Source: Mucilaginibacter sp. (lineage in GTDB: Bacteria; Bacteroidota; Bacteroidia; Sphingobacteriales; Sphingobacteriaceae). From it: a DNA stretch of 64,000 nt. Made by a program: the position numbers and the translations under genes. This document shows, in pieces, positions 15,826-22,711 of this stretch; position 1 is the first letter of the stretch; each line of letters opens with the position of its first letter. Under the pieces are notes generated by a model that had not been told where the DNA came from, ran no database searches, and saw only the letters and a list, made by a program, of their open reading frames with translations. The stretch is from assembly GCA_030445275.1 (NCBI GenBank), contig JAUCSE010000086.1:25020-89019 (forward strand). Reading direction: 5' to 3'.

Positions 15826-17061
15826 ATGAATAAACGACTTCATCATAAAATCGCGCAGTTTACAGATGCATCAGCAATTAAAGCTAAAGGACTTTATCCC
15901 TATTTCAGGGCAATTGAATCTGGTCAGGATACCGAAGTTATTATTGGCGGTAAGCGGGTATTGATGTTTGGCTCTAATTCTTATCTGGGATTGACGGACC
16001 ATCCGAAGATAAAGGAAGCAGCCAAAAAAGCTATTGATAAATACGGCACCGGTTGCGCAGGTTCACGGTTCCTCAATGGGACACTTGATATCCATGTGGA
16101 ATTGGAAAGCCGTTTGGCCAGCTATGTTGGTAAGCAGGCCGCCATCTTATTCAGCACCGGCTTCCAGGTTAATCTGGGTGTCTTATCCTGTATCACCGGG
16201 CGAAATGACTACCTGATACTGGATGAACAAGATCATGCTTCTATCATAGATGGCTGCCGCTTGTCATTCTCCCGGGTGATCAAGTACGCGCATAATGATA
16301 TGCGCGATTTAAAGCGCAGGCTCAGCATGCTGCCGGAAGAAGCAGTTAAGCTCATTGTGGTGGACGGCATTTTCAGCATGGAGGGAGATATCGTGAAATT
16401 ACCTGAAATGGTGGCGATTGCAGATCAGTATGGTGCTAATATCATGATCGATGATGCGCACAGCCTGGGCGTGATCGGTCATCATGGTTCCGGTACAGCA
16501 TCTCATTTTAATCTGACGGATCAGGTAGACCTGATCACGGGAACTTTCAGCAAGTCCCTGGCGTCTTTGGGTGGTTTTGCAGCCGGTGATGCGGAAACCA
16601 TAGATTACTTGAAGCATAAGGCAAGATCATTGATGTTTAGCGCCAGTATGCCCCCGTCAGCTGTAGCCAGTGTTTTAGCAGCCCTGGATGTCATTGAGAG
16701 CGAACCGGAACGGATAGAGAAATTATGGAAGAATACCCGCTACGCTGTCCAACTGATGTTAGCGGAAGGCTTTGACCTCGGTATTACAGAAAGCCCTATT
16801 TTACCTATTTATATCCGTGATCATGACAAAACGTTCCTGGCTACGAAATACCTGCTGGATATGGGGGTATTTGTAAATCCTGTCGTGTCTCCGGCCGTTC
16901 CCCCTGAAGCGTCCTTACTGCGATTTTCATTGATGGCTACCCATAGTTTTACCCAGATAGAAGAAGCGGTTGAAAAAATCGCTATTGTATTTAAAAAGAC
17001 AGGAGTGGTGTCTGCTAAAGAAAAAAACACCATGCAAGGCATCGGCCACTATAACTCCTGA
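15826..17061 (+). CDS. spt: Serine palmitoyltransferase (alpha-oxoamine synthase family)
   Basis: This PLP enzyme condenses L-serine with a long acyl-CoA to 3-ketodihydrosphingosine, the first step of sphingolipid synthesis. From the start at 15826 it has 411 residues. GTFSKSLASLGGF holds the Schiff-base lysine (about 243), DDAHSLGVIG the PLP-contact Asp/His, and GCAGSRFLNGTLDIH is the signature segment. The stretch from KAKGLYPYF on closely resembles the characterised Sphingobacterium enzyme, so it is named SPT in preference to KBL or BioF. Frames from 15781 or 15817 are possible. It ends 2 bp before a converging gene. It may be a second SPT in this genome. Confidence 0.85.
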   Translation: MNKRLHHKIAQFTDASAIKAKGLYPYFRAIESGQDTEVIIGGKRVLMFGSNSYLGLTDHPKIKEAAKKAIDKYGTGCAGSRFLNGTLDIHVELESRLASYVGKQAAILFSTGFQVNLGVLSCITGRNDYLILDEQDHASIIDGCRLSFSRVIKYAHNDMRDLKRRLSMLPEEAVKLIVVDGIFSMEGDIVKLPEMVAIADQYGANIMIDDAHSLGVIGHHGSGTASHFNLTDQVDLITGTFSKSLASLGGFAAGDAETIDYLKHKARSLMFSASMPPSAVASVLAALDVIESEPERIEKLWKNTRYAVQLMLAEGFDLGITESPILPIYIRDHDKTFLATKYLLDMGVFVNPVVSPAVPPEASLLRFSLMATHSFTQIEEAVEKIAIVFKKTGVVSAKEKNTMQGIGHYNS

Positions 17062-17063
17062 CG

Positions 17064-17300
17064 TTAAACAGGATAGTGCAGGGTCACCGCCCTGCTGATG
17101 GCCAGGATCAATCCGGGTTCAAGAGAACAATTCTCTTCAGGAGCTTTCTCCATCCACAATTTGTCTTCATTCAGGATAAGGGTATAGCTTTTACCATCTA
17201 AAAGAATTTCAATGGTAAGGCTCTTTTTACTCGGAGCAGAGATAATATAATAGATATAGTCTTGCTGCTTATAATTGAGCCGTAAAGGGAATCCGATCAT
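17064..17300 (-). CDS. Small hypothetical protein
   Basis: A 78-residue soluble protein that I do not recognise. It has beta-strand-like segments (YIYYIISAP, LTIEILLDGKSYTLIL) and no cysteine pair, signal or membrane helix. It lies 124 bp after the 126-residue gene on the same strand and probably shares its transcript, which starts behind the second FNR-like operator. Its stop is 2 bp from the end of the SPT gene. Confidence 0.6.
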   Translation of the reverse strand: MIGFPLRLNYKQQDYIYYIISAPSKKSLTIEILLDGKSYTLILNEDKLWMEKAPEENCSLEPGLILAISRAVTLHYPV

Positions 17301-17424
17301 AGGTAAATAGAAATTAGGTTAAATCGCTTATAAATAAACGAGAAACGGACACAAGAGCCTCAACGCGAATATTTATTATGAATGCCTATTGGCGATATGG
17401 CCTGGTGATTGACACGATTGTTTG

Positions 17425-17805
17425 TTAAAAGGACTCGTCAAATAATTCATTAAATAGAGGACTTTCTCTATGGGTTATTCTCCCGGCTATAAGCCCTTTT
17501 TTATTGAGTGATAAGACCACAATAAAATCATCTCCCCTGACCGACGGTAGAAGTTTAAGTAATTCAGCGATGATTCCATCTTTAGCTATACTTACCCCGG
17601 TCTTGGAAGTGGATACTTTTACAAAGTCAGCAGCAATCCCACATAACAGATCCAAATTAAAATTACAGGCTATATGGGGAGGATCAAAAATAAACCCGGC
17701 TTTATGCAGATCATAACCTATAAAGAAATGATCCTTGATGCTATTGCCCTTTTTTAATATACTCATCAGTTGCTTTGATATCCGGTTCTCCTTATTTCCT
17801 GCCAT
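17425..17805 (-). CDS. Hypothetical protein under an FNR-like operator
   Basis: A 126-residue soluble protein of unknown family. The N-terminus is basic (NKENRISKQLMSILKKG) and the rest alternates strands and helices, with FIFDPPHIACNFNLDLLCG and DDFIVVLSLNKKGLI; it contains two cysteines. The start at 17805 (MAGNKEN) is supported by a -7 element 20 bp upstream at 17826-17833 and by the operator at 17865-17891. The shared operator architecture suggests that it works under the same condition as the SulP/SPT operon. Confidence 0.65.
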   Translation of the reverse strand: MAGNKENRISKQLMSILKKGNSIKDHFFIGYDLHKAGFIFDPPHIACNFNLDLLCGIAADFVKVSTSKTGVSIAKDGIIAELLKLLPSVRGDDFIVVLSLNKKGLIAGRITHRESPLFNELFDESF

Positions 17806-17825
17806 GGTTTCAGTTTCCCGCTGGT

Positions 17826-17833
17826 CAAAAGTA
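17826..17833 (-). promoter_or_regulatory. -7 element for the 126-residue gene
   Basis: TACTTTTG on the minus strand fits TAnnTTTG. The expected -33 position has no TTTG, again suggesting dependence on an activator. Confidence 0.6.
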
Positions 17834-17864
17834 CTTCAAACTTCAGCCGCCATAGGAATAAAAT

Positions 17865-17891
17865 ATCAGCCCTAATACTGATATTTATCAG
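17865..17891 (-). promoter_or_regulatory. Second FNR-like operator with GCTGAT half-site
   Basis: Read on the minus strand, CTGATAAATATCAG (17891-17878) is identical to the 14-bp palindrome at 11897-11910, and after seven bases GCTGAT (17870-17865) follows as it does there. The palindrome centre is 55 bp from the -7 element, against 56 bp at the other promoter. The identical layout on opposite strands 6 kb apart argues for a real site. Confidence 0.75.
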
Positions 17892-17927
17892 GTTGTGCTA
17901 CCTGTTAAGCACCTGGATCACCAGCAT

Positions 17928-17962
17928 AAAATAGGCCGATCATCACTGATCGGGCCTATTTT
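17928..17962. terminator. Bidirectional terminator after the histone H1-like gene
   Basis: AAAATAGGCC pairs with GGCCTATTTT around a GATCA/TGATC inner stem with one bulged base. A- and T-runs flank it. It follows the stop of the 58-residue gene at 17984. Confidence 0.7.
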
Positions 17963-17983
17963 CCCAAAACAATTTTTAAACTA

Positions 17984-18160
17984 TTATTGATTATTTTTCT
18001 TTTCTGTTACTTCTTTACGAATATCCGTTGCAATAACTTTTAATTGTTGCATGGCATTTCTAAGCCTTGTCCCCGCCGCTTTGTTGCCTTTTTCGTAAAA
18101 ACTGACCACGTCGCTTTCTACAGAAGCCACCAGGTCTTTTACCGATTTAAATTTTTCCAT
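17984..18160 (-). CDS. Histone H1-like small protein
   Basis: A 58-residue, lysine-rich helical protein read from the ATG at 18160 to the TAA at 17984. FYEKGNKAAGTRLRNAMQQL and the final KEVTEKKNNQ closely resemble the small Hc1/histone H1-like proteins annotated throughout Sphingobacteriaceae and Flavobacteriia. These are thought to bind DNA or compact the nucleoid, though few have been tested. A terminator follows 20 bp downstream. The short length would hide it from standard gene finders. Confidence 0.8.
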   Translation of the reverse strand: MEKFKSVKDLVASVESDVVSFYEKGNKAAGTRLRNAMQQLKVIATDIRKEVTEKKNNQ

Positions 18161-18328
18161 ATGTTTTTATTAAGTAAATAAATGATGTTTGTTTTTCGTT
18201 CCTTTTTGAAAACAAACACGTAAAACTAAGATTTTTCAGTATAAACAGTTTTTCTGACGATCGTTGAGCTCCTTCCTGATCATTCACGCCGATATTCCCG
18301 TTAGCAAATTACCGGGTTGAATGGACGA

Positions 18329-19405
18329 TTATTTTATTTGACTTTGTACAAAGGGCATCTTACTGATACAAGCACCCAGCAGCTGCCCCCGGATATCTAC
18401 CAACACATGTGTTCCGGGTGCTGCCGCATTAATAGAAACATAGCCTAAGGCGATTCCTGTTTTCAAAGTTGGCGACTGTGTGCCTGAAGTAATCGCTCCG
18501 ATAGGTTCACCATGCGTATTCAAAATACGGTATCCATGGCGTGGGATGCCTCTTTCGGTCATCCGGATCCCGACTAATTTCAGTTTCGCTCCGGCGCTTT
18601 TTTGTTCCTGCAAAACCTCCTTCCCATTAAATTCTTTATTGAACTTGGTAATCCAACCCAAACCAGCTTCCAGGGGTGTAGCATGATCGTCAATATCATT
18701 GCCGTATAAGCAGTAACCCATTTCCAGCCGGAGGGTATCCCTCGCTCCAAGACCTACAGGCCTGATATGGAAGTAGGAACCTGCGGTCATGATCGCCTCC
18801 CATAGGGCGACTGCCGAATGATTGGGTACATATAGTTCAAATCCTCCGGCTCCGGTATAGCCCGTGTTGGACACGATCATACCAGGGATGCCATTTAACA
18901 TCAGTTCCCTGAAATGGTAATAAGGGATCAGGCTCAGTTGATAGGAGGTTAATCGCTGAAGCGTATCAACGGCATATGGGCCCTGAACAGAGATCAGCGA
19001 AAGCTCATCTGAGCGATCTATCAATTCTGCATTCTTATAATTGTTATCCACCAGCCAGTTCCAGTCTTTTTCTATATTAGAAGCGTTCACCACCAGCATA
19101 TAGATCTCCAGGTCCAGCCGATATACCAACAGATCGTCAATGATACCGCCCCGCTCGTTGGTCATGCAGGAATACTGTACCTGCCCAATATATAAGGTCG
19201 AAGCATCGTTAGTGGTTACCCGCTGTATCAGGCCAAGTGCATCCGGACCTTTTACAAAAAACTCACCCATATGGGAAACATCAAAGATCCCTACTTGGTT
19301 CCTGACATTTTCGTGTTCCTCATTGATCCCCGAATATTGGATAGGCATATGATAGCCTGCGAAGGGGGCCATTTTGGCGTTTAATAATTGATGGATTGCT
19401 GCCAA
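18329..19405 (-). CDS. gcvT: Aminomethyltransferase, glycine cleavage T protein
   Basis: A 358-residue protein of normal length that transfers the methylene group from H-protein-bound aminomethyl-lipoate to tetrahydrofolate and releases ammonia. FAGYHMPIQYSGINEEH, VGIFDVSHMGEF and the family Asp in VTTNDAS are present; SNTGYTGAGGFELY and ARDTLRLEMGYCLYGND carry folate-contact residues. No gcvP is in the window, and the only H-like protein nearby lacks its lysine, so its partner H protein must be encoded elsewhere if it takes part in glycine cleavage. Confidence 0.93.
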   Translation of the reverse strand: MAAIHQLLNAKMAPFAGYHMPIQYSGINEEHENVRNQVGIFDVSHMGEFFVKGPDALGLIQRVTTNDASTLYIGQVQYSCMTNERGGIIDDLLVYRLDLEIYMLVVNASNIEKDWNWLVDNNYKNAELIDRSDELSLISVQGPYAVDTLQRLTSYQLSLIPYYHFRELMLNGIPGMIVSNTGYTGAGGFELYVPNHSAVALWEAIMTAGSYFHIRPVGLGARDTLRLEMGYCLYGNDIDDHATPLEAGLGWITKFNKEFNGKEVLQEQKSAGAKLKLVGIRMTERGIPRHGYRILNTHGEPIGAITSGTQSPTLKTGIALGYVSINAAAPGTHVLVDIRGQLLGACISKMPFVQSQIK

Positions 19406-19515
19406 TATTTTGTAAATGCCAGGATTTCTGATCCGATTTGAATACTAACGGTACAAACCGTAGATAGACCCGGCTCAACAGTGGTTACGTTTTCTGAGTA
19501 GTTTAACAGATCTAA

Positions 19516-20538
19516 TCACCGCCAACCAAGTGCGGGTGCAACATGCTCTAAAATTGCTGATAGCACATGTATGTTATACTCAACGCCCAAAGTGTTCGGT
19601 ATGGTTAGCAGCAACGTATCCGCTTCCTGTATCGCTTCGTCCTGGGCCAGCTCTTTGATGAGCTGTTCGGGTTCGGCTGCATAGCTCTTGCCGAAGACCG
19701 CTCGTTTATCAGCTTCAATATAGCCAAAGCTATCGGCCCCTTTTGCCTGCTGTCCGAAGTAATGCCTGTCCTGCTCTGTAACGAGTGCAAAAATGGATCG
19801 GCTTACCGAAACCCTTGATTCGCGCTGGTGGCCCGCTTTCTTCCAGGCTTCTTTATATAACCTGATCTGTTCTGCCTGCTGGATATGGAAAGGTTTACCA
19901 CTTTCGTCAAATTTCAAGGTGGAACTTTGCAAATTCATGCCGTTTTCGGCCGCCCAAACCGCGGTTGCATTAGAGGCGGCTCCCCACCAAATACGTTCCC
20001 GCAGCCCGTCTGAATGCGGCTCCAAGCGTAACAAGCCTGGAGGATTCGGAAACATTGGATAAGGATTAGGCAGGGCAAATCCGGCACCTTTTAATTTTTC
20101 TAAAAACTCCAAAGCCTTTTTTCGGCCCATATCCGCATCGGTTTCTCCTTCAGCAGGTTCATAACCGAAATAGCGCCAGCCCTCGATCACTTGCTCGGGC
20201 GATCCCCGGCTGATGCCTAATTGTAAACGGCCTCCGGAAATGAGGTCCGCAGCACCGGCATCTTCCACCATATACATGGGATTTTCATAACGCATATCAA
20301 TGACGCCCGTTCCGATCTCTATCCTGTTAGTTTTTGCCCCGATAGCCGAAAGCAGTGGAAATGGCGATGCCAATTGGCGCGCAAAATGATGAACCCGGAA
20401 ATAGGCACCGTCCAAACCTAATGCTTCCGCGGCAACAGCCAGATCAATGGACTGCAGTAAGGTGTCGCCCGCTGTACGGCTTTGATAAGCGGGATGGTCA
20501 GACCAATGCCCGAATGATAAAAATCCAATATTCTTCAT
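19516..20538 (-). CDS. LLM-class flavin-dependent oxidoreductase
   Basis: A 340-residue luciferase-like monooxygenase. It begins with the TIM-barrel strand IGFLSFGHWSDHP and shows the usual AVAAEALGLDGAYFRVHHFA and GTGVIDMRYENPMYMVEDA segments and the phosphate-binding LQLGISRGSPEQVI. Such enzymes use FMNH2 or F420; Bacteroidota usually lack F420, so FMN is likely. It is a single-gene transcript in the same direction as gcvT. The substrate is unknown. Confidence 0.9.
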   Translation of the reverse strand: MKNIGFLSFGHWSDHPAYQSRTAGDTLLQSIDLAVAAEALGLDGAYFRVHHFARQLASPFPLLSAIGAKTNRIEIGTGVIDMRYENPMYMVEDAGAADLISGGRLQLGISRGSPEQVIEGWRYFGYEPAEGETDADMGRKKALEFLEKLKGAGFALPNPYPMFPNPPGLLRLEPHSDGLRERIWWGAASNATAVWAAENGMNLQSSTLKFDESGKPFHIQQAEQIRLYKEAWKKAGHQRESRVSVSRSIFALVTEQDRHYFGQQAKGADSFGYIEADKRAVFGKSYAAEPEQLIKELAQDEAIQEADTLLLTIPNTLGVEYNIHVLSAILEHVAPALGWR

Positions 20539-20976
20539 TAGCTCTTCAATATGATGCCAGCAAATATATGCATCCCGGCTATAAGGCTGGTCACTGCCTA
20601 GTAATAATGAAATTGTCTGCGACTAACGAGCTGGTCGATGAAGTTTAGCCAGCACCGCCGTTGAATTGCCATGTAAATATTAAATATCTATTCACTGTAA
20701 CACTATTCCATAAGTTTAGTCCTTTAAACGGTATATTGGTTAAATAAAAAAACACGTATTTTATCCACAGAGAATGATTCAACCGGACATACTTTTTTAG
20801 GCTAAACAGCACAAAGCAGGTTTGTAGCTGCCTGCAACGTTGCCCTGACAAGCTACACAGGAAACGCTGCTTTTGAAGAATGGCACGCACATGAAAACTC
20901 CGGTGTAAGTTTTTTACTGAGTGGCACGCATGAAGAAGACCTGCTGGGTAAAATTATAAAAGAACACCTGGTGATA
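20539..20976. other. 438-bp gap holding gene debris
   Basis: The first 285 bp contain nothing recognisable. The last 150 bp hold an AraC N-terminal remnant, listed separately. The region separates the flavin oxidoreductase from the truncated recombinase. Confidence 0.5.
20824..20976 (+). pseudogene. Remnant of a regulator N-terminal (cupin) domain, AraC-like
   Basis: In frame from 20824 the sequence reads LTSYTGNAAFEEWHAH, then SGVSFLLSGTHEEDLLGK. A WHxHE motif followed by SFLLSG is typical of the ligand-binding cupin part of AraC-family regulators. The frame lacks a start and runs into the tail of the truncated recombinase on the other strand. It is a fragment without the DNA-binding domain. 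Confidence 0.45.
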
Positions 20977-21642
20977 TCAAATATATACCTGCCGATGAAC
21001 CACACCGCTGCAATAATTATGCAGGTGATACCACCTATTCTTTACACAGATCAGAACAATCTTTTTGAAGTTTGACAGGTATTTCATTGTCGAATTGTGA
21101 TTGCATTTTTGTTCGCTCTTGAACCAAAAGCAGAATTCTGTGATGAACTCATGGTTCAGTTTTTTGATATCGATATCATCTAATCCATATTTCCACTGGA
21201 TAAAAGTAGTCGCGTGGTTAATGGTGGTTTCATAACGGTCTATTGTGTTGGCTGCAAATTCGGTTCCTTCGAGCGCTTTCATCTGTATGTTGTGATACTT
21301 AAAGACCTCCAGGATCATCACTTTTTTCTCATCGGTTCCGGTCATGATACTTTTAATCCCTTCGACCGTCATTTCTTTTTCCGTTTCAATCAATTTTCTT
21401 TTTGCCTGGAACACCATTTGTTCCAGCGAATCAAGATAATGGTTCAGTTCTTTAACGGATTCTTTATTTCCGGTAGCTCTTCCGGATTTTCCACTCCACT
21501 GCGATGGCTCACACTTTCTTTTTGATGACAGCTCTGTTGCGGCCTCATCAATAGTGATTTTCAGATAGATAGGTAACGGCCCTGTCTTGTAATTTTTGGG
21601 CTTTCTCATAAAGAACAATAACCCGAAGCTTTTTTCTAACAT
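20977..21642 (-). pseudogene. Truncated tyrosine recombinase (integrase), catalytic domain missing
   Basis: A 221-codon frame. The N-terminal arm-type domain (YKTGPLPIYLKITIDE) is followed by a SAM-like core-binding domain at about 108-200 (MLKxL-like helices, FIQWKYGLDDIDIKKLNHEFI, TMKYLSNFKKIV). Full enzymes of this Bacteroidota type have about 400 residues and a catalytic Arg...His-x-x-Arg...Tyr domain after this point. Here the similarity stops near KNRW and the last 18 residues look like read-through into foreign sequence. It is therefore inactive. It lies 250 bp from the 3' end of tRNA-Leu, a usual integration site. Confidence 0.8.
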
Positions 21643-21685
21643 AATTGCTTAATAAAAAGGTAAAACAAATGTCGGATTCCGGCCG

Positions 21686-21729
21686 CTGATATACAAGATG
21701 TTTACGAGGTGTACATGCTTGTATATCAG
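21686..21729. repeat. 12-bp inverted repeat near the recombinase remnant
   Basis: CTGATATACAAG (21686-21697) and CTTGTATATCAG (21718-21729) are perfectly complementary across a 20-base gap. The position between recombinase start and tRNA-Leu suits a recombinase or excisionase binding site or an operator. Confidence 0.5.
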
Positions 21730-21837
21730 TCTATTATAGCGTTTTCATTGAGTCTTTTTTTTGACTTAGAGTTACTCAATGAATCGTTCAATAGAGTTAT
21801 GTGTTTATATGCGATTTTTGAGAGGGCTTTAAAAGAG

Positions 21838-21871
21838 AAAAGCCCCTAAATCATTGATTTAAGGGCTTTTT
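21838..21871. terminator. Bidirectional terminator beside tRNA-Leu
   Basis: AAAAGCCC and GGGCTTTT enclose TAAATC/GATTTA arms, and T-runs lie on both sides. It follows the tRNA-Leu gene on the minus strand. Confidence 0.75.
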
Positions 21872-21894
21872 GAAGCACTTTGCCTGTGCTTTTG

Positions 21895-21979
21895 TACTCA
21901 GAGCGGGAATCGAACCCGCACTCCGTTTACGGGAACAGGATTTTAAGTCCTGCGTGTCTACCAGTTCCACCATCTGAGC
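21895..21979 (-). tRNA. tRNA-Leu(TAA)
   Basis: Read on the minus strand, an 85-base tRNA begins GCTCAGATGGTGGAA, has a long class II variable arm, the anticodon loop CTTAAAA (anticodon TAA) and the T arm GGGTTCGATTCCC. The acceptor stem pairs GCTCAGA with TCTGAGT. CCA is not encoded. Its 3' end faces the recombinase remnant. Confidence 0.95.
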
Positions 21980-21998
21980 AGGTGATTAACCTTAAAAT

Positions 21999-22027
21999 AA
22001 AGCCCTTCTGTTTGATGGAAGGGCTTT
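21999..22027 (-). terminator. Hairpin between the two tRNA genes
   Basis: AAAGCCCTTC pairs perfectly with GAAGGGCTTT over a nine-base loop. It probably ends or separates transcripts of the tRNA-Gly gene. Confidence 0.6.
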
Positions 22028-22028
22028 G

Positions 22029-22101
<73 letters not shown>

Positions 22102-22169
22102 GTTGGGAGTGCAAATATAGACAGAAAACCATATTACGCAAACAGAAATTGTAAAAAGTTTAAACTTTT

Positions 22170-22661
22170 TTATAACTCACTGTTTTTCAAAATGTCAGCT
22201 ATCAGGTCGGCCTCGTATCCGCGACCCATAGCGTACTGCTGTAGCTTGTATTTGCGGGTGAACTTGTTTTTTTCGCTTAGCGAAGCGGCTTTTTTCTCCA
22301 ACACCCGTGTCAGGGCAGCCAGGTAATCGTCAATGTCAATAGTTAACAGCGCTTTTTTAATCAACACATTGGGCACCCGTTTAAATTTAAGCCCTTGTTT
22401 TATTTTAATTTTACCCCAGGCTTTCTGGCTAAACTTTCCCTTAGTATAGGCCCTGGCAAAGCGATCTTCATTTAAAAAATTACCTTCTATTAACTGACTA
22501 ATAACTTGCTCAACTGCATCGGGCCAAAGCCCCCATTCGTATAACTTATCGCGTACTTCCTGCTGCGAACGTTCCTGGTAAGCACAAAAATGCTCGGCCT
22601 TTGCCAACGCAACCTTTGGGTCGGTTATTTTAATTGTTTTGGGCTTGTCCATCAATGTCAA
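22170..22661 (-). CDS. recX: RecX family regulatory protein
   Basis: A 163-residue protein built of three-helix repeats: CAYQERSQQEVRDKLYEWG, FLNEDRFARAYTKGKFSQKAWGKIKIKQ and LKFKRV. These match RecX, which binds RecA filaments and blocks their growth, so dampening recombination. Length is usual. A second ATG at 22652 would give a protein three residues shorter. It is divergent from murF-alr and not next to recA here. Confidence 0.92.
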   Translation of the reverse strand: MTLMDKPKTIKITDPKVALAKAEHFCAYQERSQQEVRDKLYEWGLWPDAVEQVISQLIEGNFLNEDRFARAYTKGKFSQKAWGKIKIKQGLKFKRVPNVLIKKALLTIDIDDYLAALTRVLEKKAASLSEKNKFTRKYKLQQYAMGRGYEADLIADILKNSEL

Positions 22662-22711
22662 AATTCGTTAAAAATTCTTCTATTGTTAGATAATATGAGC
22701 AAATTCGTGCC

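Noticed and set aside
19451..19470. ACGGT-ACAA-ACCGT as an operator upstream of gcvT
   Set aside because: Five-base arms are expected by chance and no second copy was found.
1074..20976. The two AraC-like remnants as halves of one gene split by an insertion
   Set aside because: Their orientation and subfamily style do not fit together, and 19.5 kb of unrelated genes with their own promoters lie between.
21643..21730. Attachment-site duplication of the tRNA-Leu 3' end inside the window
   Set aside because: I looked for a second copy of the tRNA 3' sequence left of 21.9 kb and did not see one.
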